Shown here: positions 12,185 through 23,080 of the stretch, piece by piece
How positions within the stretch are numbered: the first letter of the stretch is position 1
How the letters are laid out: the number at the start of each line of letters is the position of its first letter
Source of the DNA: Aaosphaeria pasadenensis
Lineage: Eukaryota > Ascomycota > Dothideomycetes > Pleosporales
DNA length: 64,000 bases
NCBI GenBank assembly: GCA_022813625.1
Contig: JAKLMB010000029.1
Span: forward strand, 124,001-188,000
Reading direction: 5' to 3'
Notes under the pieces: model-generated
What the model was told of the DNA's origin: nothing
The model's database searches: none
What the model saw: the letters and a program-made list of their open reading frames with translations, nothing else
Translations under genes and position numbers: made by a program

Positions 12185-13091
12185 TGTGATCGAGCTTAGA
12201 ACAAAGAAATACTCAAGAATCTAGAATTCGGGCAATACAATTGATGACGACAGGAGCGTTGTCAAGGAGAATTGGTTTCTACGCTGGATCCAACATATGT
12301 TTTTATATTCGCCTTTGTGTCGCATGTAAACACAATGATGTAGCGCTTAGAAATGCATTGGAGACTTGATGAGGTCGTAGCGAGTCAGCGCGATGACGTA
12401 TCGAGCTTCTTACACGCGTGTACGGTCCCGAACGATCTGAGATGATCGCCATCCACCTACTTTATACAGGATTTACACGTCTTAGACTAGACTTCGGGAA
12501 TAAATGTTCCAGGTAAATGATATATGGAATTGTATGTTTTATTATTCAATAGAGCCTCGCTACATCATTCAGCAGAGAATCTGTGTACGTTCTAGTACAA
12601 CACTGTAATATAAGGTAATGGATGGTGGTGGGCTCATCACGGCCTCGAAGCAATCATATCGCGTTACACAAAAAAAGGCAAAAGGCAAATATATAACTCG
12701 AGTGCTGCCTAGCTCAATCAAAAGGCAATGTCTCGTCGCAAGGCTGAGTCCGCGGGATAAGAGGATGCCGCACGTGTAATAAAAGCGCACACTGCGTTCT
12801 CATGACTTTACTGCATACATACATACGTTCTGTATACTGAAGCCGGCCAGAACGAACCGCCCCCATTTCCCAAGCGGTCGCCAGCGTTGATTTATTGGTA
12901 TGAAACATTCCATATCCTCTTGCACTACAGCGATTCAAATCTACAAGTCATGCCTTCACCTTACGTCGCTGTTCGTCGGTTGGCCAAATCTAGAACTAGT
13001 CTCTAGTAGTTATTAGTGATACAAGAGTAACCTCAATATAGAACAAATAGTAACTTATGAAATACACGCATTGTACCATTCCTGCAACGTC
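12185..13091. other. Intergenic region, no supported gene
   Basis: About 900 bases of fairly AT-rich sequence upstream of the epoxide hydrolase and upstream of the low-complexity gene. Only ORFs under 75 codons, with no domain signal. It probably holds both promoters. Confidence 0.5.
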
Positions 13092-14126
13092 ATGTCTTTC
13101 GGATTCCCCAAGTCAGGCCTTGAAGCCCTGGCCGAAATGGTTCGAAAGAACCCAGAGTCTATAGGATTGCTTACACACGACGATTCACTACTCCCGGTTA
13201 CCACCGTTAAAACTCAATACCTCTGTTTCAGCGTGTACAGAGATAGGCAAGATCCCTATACGGCGACTGGTGTCGTCCTGGCCAAGGATCTGCCGAAACC
13301 GGGTTTCGTTCGGGGTCCTCAATGTCAAGTCTTCAAAAGATTTGGCACCGGTAATGAGTATTCAGTGACTGTAAAGGAGGTTAGGTTTAGGCTGGGCCCC
13401 GACTTTGATCCTGAGAGTGTCGCACGAGACATCGAAAACGAAGTGACTAGCAGTAATGAGGCAGTAGCCAGTGAGGCTTCCAAGGCAGCAGTAGCAGGGA
13501 CAGTAGCAGGAACAGAAGCAGGGACAGTATCAGGGACAGCATCAGCGACAGAAGCCGATGAATTACCTGGAGTTGAAGCTTGGTTTTTAAAAGAGTACCA
13601 TGAAGCTAGAGCAGTAGGAGTCGGGGAGGTAGCCGGAGCAGCAGCCGGAGCAGCAACTGGAAGAGCAATATGAACAGCAGCTGCGAAGGCAGCCGGGTCA
13701 AAAGTTAGAGCAGAAGCCGGAAAGGTTGCTGGGGCAGCAGCTGGAAGTAATCATCAATGAACCTGGAGTGATTGGGAGACAAACTACTATCAAGCAAGAG
13801 AGCCAGGTGCTGGGGGAGAACTTGGGACAGTAGCTGGGGCAGCAACTGTGGGAGTCGCTGGGTCAGCAGCTGGGTCAGCAACTGGGGCAATAACTGGGGC
13901 AACGGTTGGAGAGGCAGCTGGAGATGCAGCTAAGGTAACCGAGGAAGAATCTAAGAGGAAGAATCAATGGATGTGGAGTGACTCGTACGGGAGATACTAT
14001 CTGGTAAGAGGAGATGGAACGTGTATCTGGGAGAACGGGGAGTGTGTGAGCGAGGAGCAGTTATATAGCGAGCAACATCGCAAGTATTACCACATTCAAC
14101 CAGACGGGACCCACGTATGGCATTAG
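13092..14126 (+). pseudogene. Low-complexity Ala/Gly/Thr protein interrupted by two in-frame TGA codons
   Basis: The frame opens with ATG at 13092 (MSFGFPKSGLEALAEMV) and runs to TGA at 13671. The same frame resumes, hits a second TGA at 13758, then stays open to 14126. The N-terminal 120 residues look like a folded domain of unknown type. The middle is an Ala/Gly/Val/Thr repeat built on GCAGCAGCTGG-like units. The C-terminus carries WW-like motifs (WMWSDSYGRYYLVRGDGT..W and KYYHIQPDGTHVW). Either two nonsense changes have made this a pseudogene, or an intron removes them: a 189-nt GT..AG interval, 13614-13802, would keep the frame. That interval is itself repeat-like and coding-like. I call it a probable pseudogene with the spliced gene as the main alternative. 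Confidence 0.5.
13480..13920 (+). repeat. Degenerate GCAGCAGCTGG-type coding repeat
   Basis: Short imperfect units rich in gcagc, agcag and ctggg recur through this stretch of the interrupted gene. In the main frame they encode Ala/Gly/Thr. In another frame part of the region, about 13637-13828, encodes a Gln/Leu/Glu-rich run instead. Confidence 0.6.
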
Positions 14127-15349
14127 GCTGGTGTTTAGCACTTCGCCATGCTGTCTTGAGGAGGACCGGCGCGAAAATAGATCATTCCTCTTCGACACAC
14201 CACAGCACAGTAATATATATTCGAGCCTTGTTCGGGGCCATCACTTTCCATCTTTGCTTGTTTCTCATGAGAGTAAGCCGTTGGTAGTGACTTATCCAAC
14301 GTTCCTATGTTCGCATCATATGATGTATTAAGTTGATTCGAGGCGGATTGTCGTTACAGTGGTGCTTGAGTAGAGTAAGAGTAGAAGCCGTGGAATCTCG
14401 TAGGTAATGGTCTTTTAATATTAAGCTCCTAAGCATTTCAGCAGCTCAATATCTATCAAAAAAGTCAGGAAGCAAGCTTCTACAGACGTAGGATCAGGCT
14501 AGATTAGTGCATGATCTTGCTCCACCAACGCGATCGAAAAGCAATTTCATCTTCGTAGTGTCAGATCTCCAAATTGAATAGGCAAGAATTATATGTAAGG
14601 GATATTTCGGGAATGGGTTTTTAAGAATGGATTTCGTTAAAACTACTTGAATTACCTGTACCATCTTCTTGCTGCTTGAGCGGGATGGTAGTAGCTCGGC
14701 CTGAGCTCGTCAAGCATGTGAGGAAACTCATCCATTGCATAGTAGCTTTCTTGTAGTTACAACGTAGAGATGTCTTCATAGATGTAAGAAGTTAGAGACG
14801 ACGTCGGAGGTTACCATCTTCCAATTCAGCAAGTCTGGTCGATTCAGCCGAGCTGAGGCCTCCTGAAAGATTCTGAGATATTTCGTTTTACTCGTAAGTA
14901 GATGTATCGATATAAAATCAAAGAACAAGATAATCGAATTTAATTGTATGCGGGAAGTTTGGCACACGATCAACTCATCCTTTTGGCGGTACTCGTACTG
15001 AGACTTGTCATATTCTTCGTATCAATAAAGAAGCAGCACATTTCGCAGCATCACATCTGAAAAGGTCTCAAGACAGCATGGCCAACCGGCAGCGGTTCGC
15101 TACGGAAGTGATTCCAACTAAATTTCTAATGTTTCTAATTTCTACCAACAGTGTTTGTTGATGGTATATGTGGAGGGTATCTCATATCAATAATCGTTCG
15201 AAAAGGAAAAATATGTGTGTCTAAATCGTCTAATCATCTGCTTGCAGATAGGTGTATTACCCCAGCTAGGCCCCGATCGCGTCCCCTAATCGTTGTAGCG
15301 CAAAGCCTTGCCTCTAGTGAGGGTGGCTCCTGTTCTTCTTCTCCATGAT
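14127..15349. other. AT-rich intergenic region, no supported gene
   Basis: About 1.2 kb with only ORFs under 70 codons and AT-rich composition compared with the flanking genes. It lies between the interrupted repeat gene and the 3' end of the GMP synthase gene. No transposon coding remnant was recognised. Confidence 0.5.
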
Positions 15350-17041
15350 TTACTCCATCTCAATGGTACCTGGAGGCTTGCTGGTGACTGCGAGTTGTTA
15401 GTGTTGGTGGATTTTGTGATATCTCAAGCAAAGACACTTACTGTCGTAGACGACACGGCAGACACCGTCAACCTCGTTTACGATCCTCCTGCTAACCCTC
15501 TTCAAGAACTCGCCGTCGAAGGGGAACCAATCCGCAGTCATGAAATCGGAGGTCTCGACGGCACGGAGCGCAATGACTTGGTCATGGACACGCTTGTCGC
15601 CCATAACTCCGACAGCCTTAACAGGCAACAACGCAGCGAAAGCCTGGCTGATCTTGCGGTAGAGACCGGCATCCTTGATCTCCTGGATGAAAATGTTGTC
15701 TGCCTCCCTTGCGATTCGGACTTGCTCGGCGGTGACCTCGCCAAGGATACGGATGGCGATACCTGGGCCAGGGAAGGGGTGGCGCCAGACAAGGTCCTCG
15801 GGTATGCCCAGGTTGGTACCGAGCTCACGGACTTCGTCCTTGAAGAGCTCTCGAAGGGGCTCGATGAGCTTGAGCTTCATAGAGGCAGGGAGTCCTCCGA
15901 CGTTGTGGTGGGTCTTGATGGTGGCAGAGGGGCCCTTGAAAGAGATAGACTCGATGACATCGGGGTAGAGGGTGCCCTGAAGCAGCCACTCGACTTCGCC
16001 CTCATTCGCTGAGCCGTGAGCTGCTTCGGCAATCTTCTTAGCTTCCGCCTGGAAGACTTCGATGAAGGTATTGCCAATGACCTTCCTCTTCTTCTCAGGG
16101 TCATCAGTGATGCCCTTGAGCCTTCCAAGGAAAAGCTCAGATGCATCAACAACGGTCAGGTTGATTCCAAGGCCAGCAGTCAAAGTTTCCTTGACCTGCT
16201 TGGCCTCGTTGAGTCGCAAGACACCGTTGTCGACAAGCACAGCGTGGAACCTGTCACCAATAGCCTCCTTCATCAATTTGGCCGCAACAGTGGAATCAAC
16301 CCCACCGCTAACAGCACCAATGACCTGTCCGGTCTCTCCGACCAAAGCCCTGATGCGAGCGATCTCTTGGTCGACGAATTGACTCATGGTCCAGTTCGTC
16401 TTCGCCTCGCAAATATCGACGGCAAAGTTTTTGAGGATGACCTTGCCCTTGGGAGTGTGTGTAACCTCAGGGTGGAACTGAATTCCATACATCTTCTTCT
16501 CCGTGTGTGCGATACCAGCGAATGGCGCATTGCTGGTGGTTGCAACTGTGATGAAGCCCTTGGGAATGGAACTGAGCTTATCACCGTGGCTCATCCATAC
16601 CTCCATGTTGTCCTCGAGGCCCTGGAAAAGCTTGTCCACATGGCCGCCAGCCTCTCCATCTCCATGTCGGTCGACCTTGAGGTATGCGTGACCGTACTCC
16701 CTCTTCTCACCAGCAACAACACCCTTGTTGTCGAGTTTCCAGGCGATCTCCTGGAGTCCGTAACAGATACCGAGGATAGGGACGTTGAGTTCGAAAACGG
16801 CGGGATCAACGTGAGGTGCTCCGTCCCAGTACACGGAGTACGGGCCACCGGAAAGGATAACACCCTTGGGCTTCCATGTCAAGTCGGCGATCTTCTGTGT
16901 GCATGGCAGCATCTCAGAGTAGACATTGAGCTCACGGAGACGGCGGGTGATGAGATGAGTGTATTGCGACCCGAAGTCGAGCACTAGAATGGTATCGAAG
17001 GTCTGGTGAGGAGGGATGGGGTCGCTGCCGTCGGTGGCCAT
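15350..17041 (-). CDS. GUA1: GMP synthase (glutamine-hydrolysing)
   Basis: Minus-strand exons 17041-15442 and 15387-15350 with a 54-nt intron encode 545 residues, the normal length. The N-terminal class I glutamine amidotransferase shows Cys93 in GICYG, with His190 and Glu192 in FHPEVTH. The ATP-pyrophosphatase domain has its P-loop SGGVDS at 245-250. The C-terminal dimerisation domain includes WRHPFPGPG. The last 12 residues (TSKPPGTIEME) come from the small second exon; reading through the intron would instead give an atypical tail. The enzyme converts XMP to GMP in the cytosol using glutamine and ATP. It is divergently arranged with BCP1, sharing a 398-bp intergenic region that is strongly pyrimidine-rich on the GUA1 coding strand next to its ATG. 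Confidence 0.97.
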
Positions 17042-17439
17042 TTTTGGAGATGTAGAGCAATTGAGGATTGAGAAAAGGAAAATTTACGAAGTGAAGGACC
17101 AGATAAGAGAGAAGAAGAGGAGGACGAAGGAAAATTTCGAGGGCGACGTAGGGTATTAAGAAAAAAGTGAGGGAGGGGTGGGGATAGTGAGTCCCTAGAA
17201 GAGAAAATTTTGGTGGGGGATTAAAGATTGGTTATCGATAAGAATGGGAAGAATGTTAGTGGCGGCGTTCCTACCATTATTTTTCTCCGCCCTAAAACTT
17301 GCCCGCATTCAACTCTTCCGGAAGCAGCATAGAATACTAGTATCACGTACTAAGAGCTGTCGACACTCGTCAATTACTTCACATTTAGTAGACTTGACCA
17401 GATTCCTCACTGTACAAGCTCCACATCGACTCAGACAAC
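17042..17439. promoter_or_regulatory. Shared divergent promoter region of GUA1 and BCP1
   Basis: 398 bases between two divergent starts. From 17042 to about 17180 the plus strand is almost all purine, that is, a CT-rich tract on the GUA1 sense strand just ahead of its ATG. This is a common arrangement in highly expressed filamentous-fungal genes. No specific factor site is claimed. Confidence 0.5.
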
Positions 17440-18439
17440 ATGGTGAAGCGCAAATCCGATCTGGGCGAGCTTCCCGATGCGCCTCAGGTATCTGGCAAGG
17501 GAAAGCGCAAGAACGAGGAGTCTGATAGCGATGAGGTATGCTTCTGGCAAAGAGTCTGTATAGCCTTTATATGCTAATAATCTTCCAGGATATGGAAGAT
17601 CTCGTCAATGTCGACTTCGAATGGTTCGATCCCCAGCCCGCAGTCGACTTCCACGGCCTCAAGAATCTTCTCCGCCAACTCCTCGACATCGACGCACAAC
17701 TCTTCGACCTTTCCGCTCTCGCCGACCTCATCCTCTCACAGCCTCTCCTCGGATCTACCGTCAAGGTCGACGGCAATGAAAGCGATCCCTTCGCATTCCT
17801 TACAGTTCTCAACCTAGAAACACACAAAGTACTCCTCGCCAACCACCAAACCCAACCCACGATCTAACTAACACCTCCCAGGACAAACCCGTGATTCAAG
17901 ACCTCCGAAACTACCTCGCCAAAAGCTCTTCCACAAACGCCTCACTAGCCCCGATCAAAGACCTCCTCTCCTCCGACACCCCCGCCCAAATCGGCCTCAT
18001 CCTCACCGACCGCCTCCTCAACATGCCCCACGAGATCGTACCACCAATGTACAAGATGCTGCTCGAGGAGATCCAATGGGCGCTCGACGAGAAGGAACCC
18101 TACGCCTTCACACACTACCTCATCCTCTCGAAGACGTACACTGAAATCGCGTCGGAGCTCCCCTCCGGAGACCAGCCGCCGAGTAAGAAGAAGAAGGCTG
18201 CCGGGTCGGCGGCGGGAAGCGAGACGTTTTATTTCCATCCTGAGGACGAAGTGCTGCATAAGCATGCGATTGGGTGGGGAAGCTACGATTATCAGAGTCC
18301 GGCGGATGAGGGCGCGAGCGATAGTAAGAGGGCATTCCAGGAGCTGGGGATCAAGCCCCAGGGCCATCTCACCTTGATCGAGGCGGATAAATTCAAGGAG
18401 GCTGTTGAGGGGTTGAAGGCGTTTTTGACTGGAGAGTAG
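17440..18439 (+). CDS. BCP1: BCP1/BCCIP family protein
   Basis: Exons 17440-17535, 17589-17828 and 17882-18439 join in frame to 297 residues. The basic N-terminus (MVKRKSDLGELPDAP, then KGKRKN) is followed by an acidic stretch and VNVDFEWFDP, the characteristic BCP1/BCCIP opening. The conserved body includes FHGLKNLLRQLL and PAQIGLILTDRLLNMPHEIVPP, and the C-terminus includes FHPEDEVLHKHA. Yeast Bcp1 is an essential nuclear protein that chaperones ribosomal protein Rpl23 and supports nuclear export of Mss4. A Lys-rich loop (PPSKKKKAAG) near residue 210 could be a nuclear localisation signal. It is divergent from GUA1 and convergent with the Rieske gene. Confidence 0.93.
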
Positions 18440-18767
18440 ATTTGTTGATACCAATTGAATGAGAGTCGCTCGGTCGTAGAATCTGAATGTGCTATGATAT
18501 TATATTTAACGAATGCTTCCACGGTCGATAGTGCATATGGTACGACGTGTGATTGAGGTGTAAATCAATGAGTATTACCAAGAGCATGAATGATAAGCGA
18601 GAAAATGCGATACATTCCTACTGCAGACAGCCGAATCTATCAAGCATAGGCACCAACCAGAACACAAGGAAATTTGTTAATGCTTCACCCTATCAAATAC
18701 ATTTACTCTTCATCATCCACGGCCACACGCCCAGGTCTTTTGTCTAAATGTACAGGAACCAAACGAT
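18440..18767. other. Convergent spacer between BCP1 and RIP1
   Basis: 328 bases of AT-rich sequence between two convergent 3' ends. No ORF or RNA is supported; it presumably holds both polyadenylation regions. Confidence 0.5.
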
Positions 18768-19784
18768 CTAGCCGATGACCACCTTGTCCTCCTCGGGGAA
18801 GTCGTACTCGGGCACCTCGAGGTTGAGAGGTGCGGGTCCCTTTCTTATACGGCCAGAGATGTCGTAGTGGGATCCGTGGCAGGGGCAGAACCAGCCGCCG
18901 AAGTCGCCGGCCTCGCCGATGGGCACACAACCAAGATGGGTGCAGACACCTGCTTTTTGTTAGTGTCGAAGTCCGAGATATGATTGTTGAATTCATGGCT
19001 CGTGTGCCAAGATATCAGACATACCCAACATGATCAACCATTCGGGCTTCTTCACACGATCACCGTCAGACTGGGGGTCACGCAGCGACTCCCACTTTGT
19101 GTCCTCAGCCTCCTTGATCTCGTCCGCGGTACGGTGGCGGATGAAAACGGGCTTGCCTCGCCACTTGATGATGACCTGTATACGATTTTAGCATTCCTCT
19201 CGTCCGGTGAATCGTTGAATGGATTGGAATTCGTACGTTCTTGCCCTCGGGGATAGCAGCGAGATCGATCTCAACCTTGGCCTGGGCCAAAACATCGGCG
19301 GAAGCGGACATGTTCACGAGGAAATCTGATGCGCGAATTTGTTAGCTGGGCCATTGTCCATCGAAGTATGCCTCCAATCCATCGCAAAATTGACCAATTG
19401 CTCTCCAGATAGAGAACAAGACTCGGTATTGTCGATTCCGGTATTTTTGGCAGCTTCGCGGGAGCTGGATGGGGTTGGCCACCTACCCTGAACAGTCGCC
19501 TTTGCACCCAAACTTGTGAGCGCACCCATTGTTCCGACCATGAAGTAGCTGAAAACCTTTGGCGCAGTCTCGCCGCCAGACTTATTCCTGTACGCAGCGA
19601 AGGAGGGCATCTTGGGGCTGCTTCCTGCGCCCTTGAAGGGGCTGTCGAAGGATGAGGAGGGAGAGTGGACTTCGGAGACGGAGCGGCTCTGGGTTGTAGA
19701 GGCGGCGGCAGCCCGCGCGACGGGCAATTGGTGTGCCGTCCATTGGCGGGCAATCGCACGGGTCGTGTGGGCGAGAGCGGGCAT
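18768..19784 (-). CDS. RIP1: Rieske iron-sulfur subunit of mitochondrial complex III
   Basis: Four minus-strand exons, 19784-19487, 19325-19237, 19175-19025 and 18949-18768, give 239 residues. The first 30-50 residues are Arg/Ala/Ser-rich with few acids, as expected of a mitochondrial presequence. A single hydrophobic segment (VFSYFMVGTMGALTSLGA) precedes the flexible hinge DFLVNMSASADVLA. The 2Fe-2S site is complete: box I CTHLGC at 182-187 and box II CPCHGS at 201-206. The ligands are expected to be Cys182, His184, Cys201 and His204, with Cys187 and Cys203 forming the disulfide. The protein transfers electrons from ubiquinol to cytochrome c1 in the inner membrane. All three introns (161, 61 and 75 nt) fall in conserved coding sequence that is restored on splicing. 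It is divergent from the macro-domain gene. Confidence 0.96.
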
Positions 19785-20323
19785 CGTGGTGGGTGGAGGT
19801 GGGTGGTGGTCGTGATGAGAGAGTAGTCGTGAGGTTGAGGATGAAAAGGTTCCTTCGCTGGACGAGCCTGATGATCAACCGAGCGCTGATTGGCTGGCGG
19901 GCCTTAGTCGGGGAACGCCGGGTCGACCCATTTCTTGTTACAACAACCGACATAGTTCCGTCATCATCAACAGCATCAACAGCATCACCAGAATCAAACA
20001 TTAGCCCTTAGCTATGCTCTCTCGACTTCATTACTCTAACAATAAGTATTTCTAATACTCGCTCCATAACTAGTAACAATTCTCACATTCACTATTCCGT
20101 GTTTGACTTCCATTCTCGTGAAAGCTTGGCGTTTGCCTTGTCTCGGGGCAAGGGCTGAAAGGGCTAACTATCCATTGAATCGACTGAGCTGAACATACTT
20201 CGCCTTCTTCATGTTTATGAGTCTTCCAAATTTTGGTCTACGAAGTCTTTTGTCTTTGCTGCACTAGATAAACTATCATAAAGCATCTCTCCCTCGCAGC
20301 TTTCCAGTCACCACAACCCCCGG
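19785..20323. promoter_or_regulatory. Divergent promoter region of RIP1 and macro-domain gene
   Basis: 539 bases between divergent starts. Plus-strand ORFs overlapping its left end are shadows of the RIP1 first exon. A short aacagcatc direct repeat lies near 19970-19990. No defined factor site is claimed. Confidence 0.4.
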
Positions 20324-21142
20324 ATGCTTGCATCTTCGACCGCGAAGAGACGTACAGCATCAATGGCTTCAAAATCGCCTCCACAATCTTCCCTTCTGGC
20401 TTTTGGCTTTCAACGCGGTCCCTCTACGAAGAATGGCCCAAAGAACGCGGAAGCAGTACCCAATGATACAGCCGAATCTCAAGGCGATGTACCCGAAGAA
20501 CTCTCCACTGACAAGACGATTGACGACGCTCTGCCAAATCATAGCGAATCAGAAACTACAGCCATACCTCAAACCAAGCCGGGATCACCTACAATTCCCT
20601 CGTCATCTCACCAGACTCTAACACTTGATCTCCATATTGGCGACATGTTCGCCGCGCCTCCCAATACAGTCCTCATTCACGCATGCAACACACAAGGCTC
20701 GTGGGGCGCTGGCATTGCGGCAGCATTCCGTATCAAGTACCCAGAAGCCTATAAAGTCTATCGTAGCCACTGCCTTCGCTCGCGTGAACCACAATCCGAT
20801 CGTGCACTCACAAGCACTTGCTTGCTCATTCCACCATGCGAGACGAGGCCCGGCGCAAGGAAGCATTGGATCGCATGTCTGTTCACAAGTGCCAGGTATG
20901 GAAAGGCAAAGGACAAGCCGGATGTCATCCTACAGAATACGGGACCAAGCATGCGGGATCTATTGGAGCAAATTAAGCGACAAGAGGCTGCTGGTAAGGC
21001 CATTGCGGGGTTGCGGATGTGCAAGATCAACAGTGCGAAGTTCGGTGTGCCGTGGCACAGAACGGTCAACGTTCTCGAGAGCATTGATGTCAAAGGGGGC
21101 GAGAGGAATACTGTCGAGGTGTGGGCGCGAGAGGAGGACTAA
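20324..21142 (+). CDS. Macro-domain protein (POA1-like ADP-ribose phosphatase/hydrolase)
   Basis: A single exon of 272 residues. An N-terminal tail of about 100 Ser/Pro/Thr-rich residues precedes a macro domain. The domain starts at LDLHIGDMF (101-109) and contains the ligand loop HACNTQGSWGAGIA (119-132), in the order seen in yeast Poa1, and a later LFTSARYG phosphate-loop motif. Poa1-type enzymes remove the phosphate from ADP-ribose-1''-phosphate, and related macro domains cleave O-acetyl-ADP-ribose or ADP-ribose esters. A second in-frame ATG at residue 14 is a possible start. Residues 21-29 (QSSLLAFGF) resemble a degenerate PCNA-binding box. The gene converges on the histone-fold gene with 263 bp between them. 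Which ADP-ribose derivative it acts on is not decided by sequence. Confidence 0.88.
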   Translation: MLASSTAKRRTASMASKSPPQSSLLAFGFQRGPSTKNGPKNAEAVPNDTAESQGDVPEELSTDKTIDDALPNHSESETTAIPQTKPGSPTIPSSSHQTLTLDLHIGDMFAAPPNTVLIHACNTQGSWGAGIAAAFRIKYPEAYKVYRSHCLRSREPQSDRALTSTCLLIPPCETRPGARKHWIACLFTSARYGKAKDKPDVILQNTGPSMRDLLEQIKRQEAAGKAIAGLRMCKINSAKFGVPWHRTVNVLESIDVKGGERNTVEVWAREED

Positions 21143-21405
21143 TTTTCGATCCGATGTTGCTGTGTACATACACCTAATTAGGTATCGAGCACAATTGGAT
21201 ATCAATCCATCTGGCTATGTTGAGAATGGGCGAATTGGTGTTCATTTTCCAGTATTATATCTGGTATATTCAAATCAAGTTTATGATGAGGCGATGCTAC
21301 ATCACATGCTACTTGCCATCCATGCATTGCTGTTCAAACGCCAGCCCAAAAAAATCCAGAACTCCATGCTATGCAATGCACAAACAAGACTCATCTGTGA
21401 CGGTT

Positions 21406-22163
21406 TCATTTCGTCCCATTACGTCTCTCTGCCACTGGGCTGGAATCGTTTCCCCGAGGCCCTCGCATCTCAACCTCAATCTGCATAGCCACAGGATCCA
21501 TCTCCTCGTCATCCGACACCTCCCTTCGTTCCTCGTCCACCTCCATTGCCTCCGAAACCTCCGTTTCGCCCTCCTTCTCCGCATGTCCATTCTGCTTTGG
21601 CTCTTGCCCCTCCTCCCCTGCATCCTTCTCATTCCCATTCGTCGTCGGCGGCGTCGTCGACGTCGCATTCAACAGCGCCTGGATGCCCTTGACCCCGCCC
21701 CCATTTTCCCTCCTATCGCCATCCGCCCTTCCCTTCCCCTTCCCCCTGGCCTCCTGCTTCTTCTTAAACTCCCCGTACGTCGTCGTCTTCGGCACGACAT
21801 CGACGAGAAACTCGAGGTTGTCCGTCTTCGCGACCGCAGCCGCGACGTCGCGATACTGGATGTTGCGGCGGGGCTTGCGCTCCGCCTTGACGACGTTGTG
21901 CGAGGTCGTGGCGAGGTGCTGGATGAAGAGCTCTGTCGCGAGCGCGATGGCGAAGGCGGCGTTCTTGGAGACGTGCGTGCGTTCTGGGTCGGCGTTTATG
22001 ATCTTTTGGATGCGGGAGACTGGGGTTGATGTTAGGAGGGTTGGGAGAGGTTGAGAGATCCGACGGACGAGGGACAAGGAGAGAGGGGAGACGTACGAGG
22101 TAATGAGGTCTGTCCGCTTGCTTCGTTTGCGGCGGAGCTCGGTGCGCTGTTGGCATTTGGCAT
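21406..22163 (-). CDS. DPB3: Histone-fold protein, Dpb3/POLE4-like (CBF/NF-Y family)
   Basis: Minus-strand exons 22163-22097 and 22019-21406 with a 77-nt intron encode 226 residues. The splice joins a Ser/Ala-rich N-terminus to the histone fold TSLPLSRIQKIINADPERT through NIQYRDVAAAVAKTDNLEFL. This pattern is close to the POLE4/Dpb3/CHRAC-15 group, with LP-L-R at the start, an ELF helix, an RD at the strand and an F-L near the end. The C-terminal half is a charged tail with acidic and Gln/Asn-rich sequence, including a basic patch ARGKGKGRADGD. Family members act as the small histone-fold subunit of DNA polymerase epsilon or of chromatin-accessibility complexes, in the nucleus with a Dpb4-like partner. 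An NF-YC type transcription factor is the main alternative; the NF-Y signature is not evident. Confidence 0.82.
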
Positions 22164-23080
22164 TTTGGGTGGAGGTTTGTGATGTGGAGAGTCGCGCAAC
22201 TTGCGAGAGCAGATGCTGTGTCCGGAGTCGCTTTTCCCAGGTTCTTGAGTGGTTTGATTGAAGCCACAGATAGTGACGGGTCGAATTATCGATATACAGG
22301 CGCGAAATGTGGGAATGGAGTAATTCGACGCGTGGTGGTATGCGAATATCTCTTTACGCGCGAAATAGTAGTAATATCGGAAGCACGTAGTATCCATTTA
22401 GACTGTTAGTGTACCCTTCGGTCCCTACCCTTGTACCCCTGCCCCTGGTAACCCAAGTTGATCTGGAAAACATTTCTATTGGATGAGCGGCTTAGCCACG
22501 CCAAGCCTGTCGACTACATCTCCCGATTTGTATACATCAACAACACCTTTGTCCGTCTCATTTCACGCACTTTTCATCCCCACAGAACTATGGGAATATT
22601 GATTTTGACTCCTGTTCTACAGTTAGCCAGTTTCCCGAGATAGAGCGTTCCTGAAAACAGGTCCCCAGGCGCTTGGAGATATAACTAGATAGCCTACAAG
22701 AAGAAAAGAGAAATCCCAAACATGCACAAAACATTCAAAGATTAATGAAAGATCCAATACTTCCTACTCACTTGATGAACAGAACCGGATTAAGACCAGG
22801 TACGAAAATAGTAGGATCATGTCCATTCAATCGAACTCTGTATTCACACGCATTCAGTTTGAGTATAAGCAGTGATGTTAGGAAAGATTGATTTGGTGTT
22901 TTGCTCTTGAGGCTAGGCTCATGCACTCAGCCTCAAGTTATTGATTGCCAAGGTCCCGAATGTTGATTGCCGAATAGTCAAAAGTTCGGAAGGCTTGAAG
23001 GTCCAAAGAGACGAGACACTGTGATGCCGTCAAGTTCCAGAATGGAACTATCACAACAACCAGTGTCGTAAGCTGTGCAG
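22164..23080. other. Intergenic region, no supported gene
   Basis: About 900 bases upstream of the histone-fold gene. Only scattered ORFs under 80 codons. No repeat or RNA structure stood out. Confidence 0.45.

Noticed and set aside
15308..16987. Long plus-strand ORFs (234 and 323 codons) across GUA1
   Set aside because: Antisense shadows of GMP synthase, which is intact and well supported.
20625..21488. 287-codon plus-strand ORF overlapping the macro-domain gene
   Set aside because: It is out of frame with a protein that has clear macro-domain motifs and has no motif of its own.
21217..22029. 270-codon plus-strand ORF rich in Arg and Leu
   Set aside because: It is antisense to the histone-fold gene, and the Arg runs mirror its acidic and Ser-rich codons.
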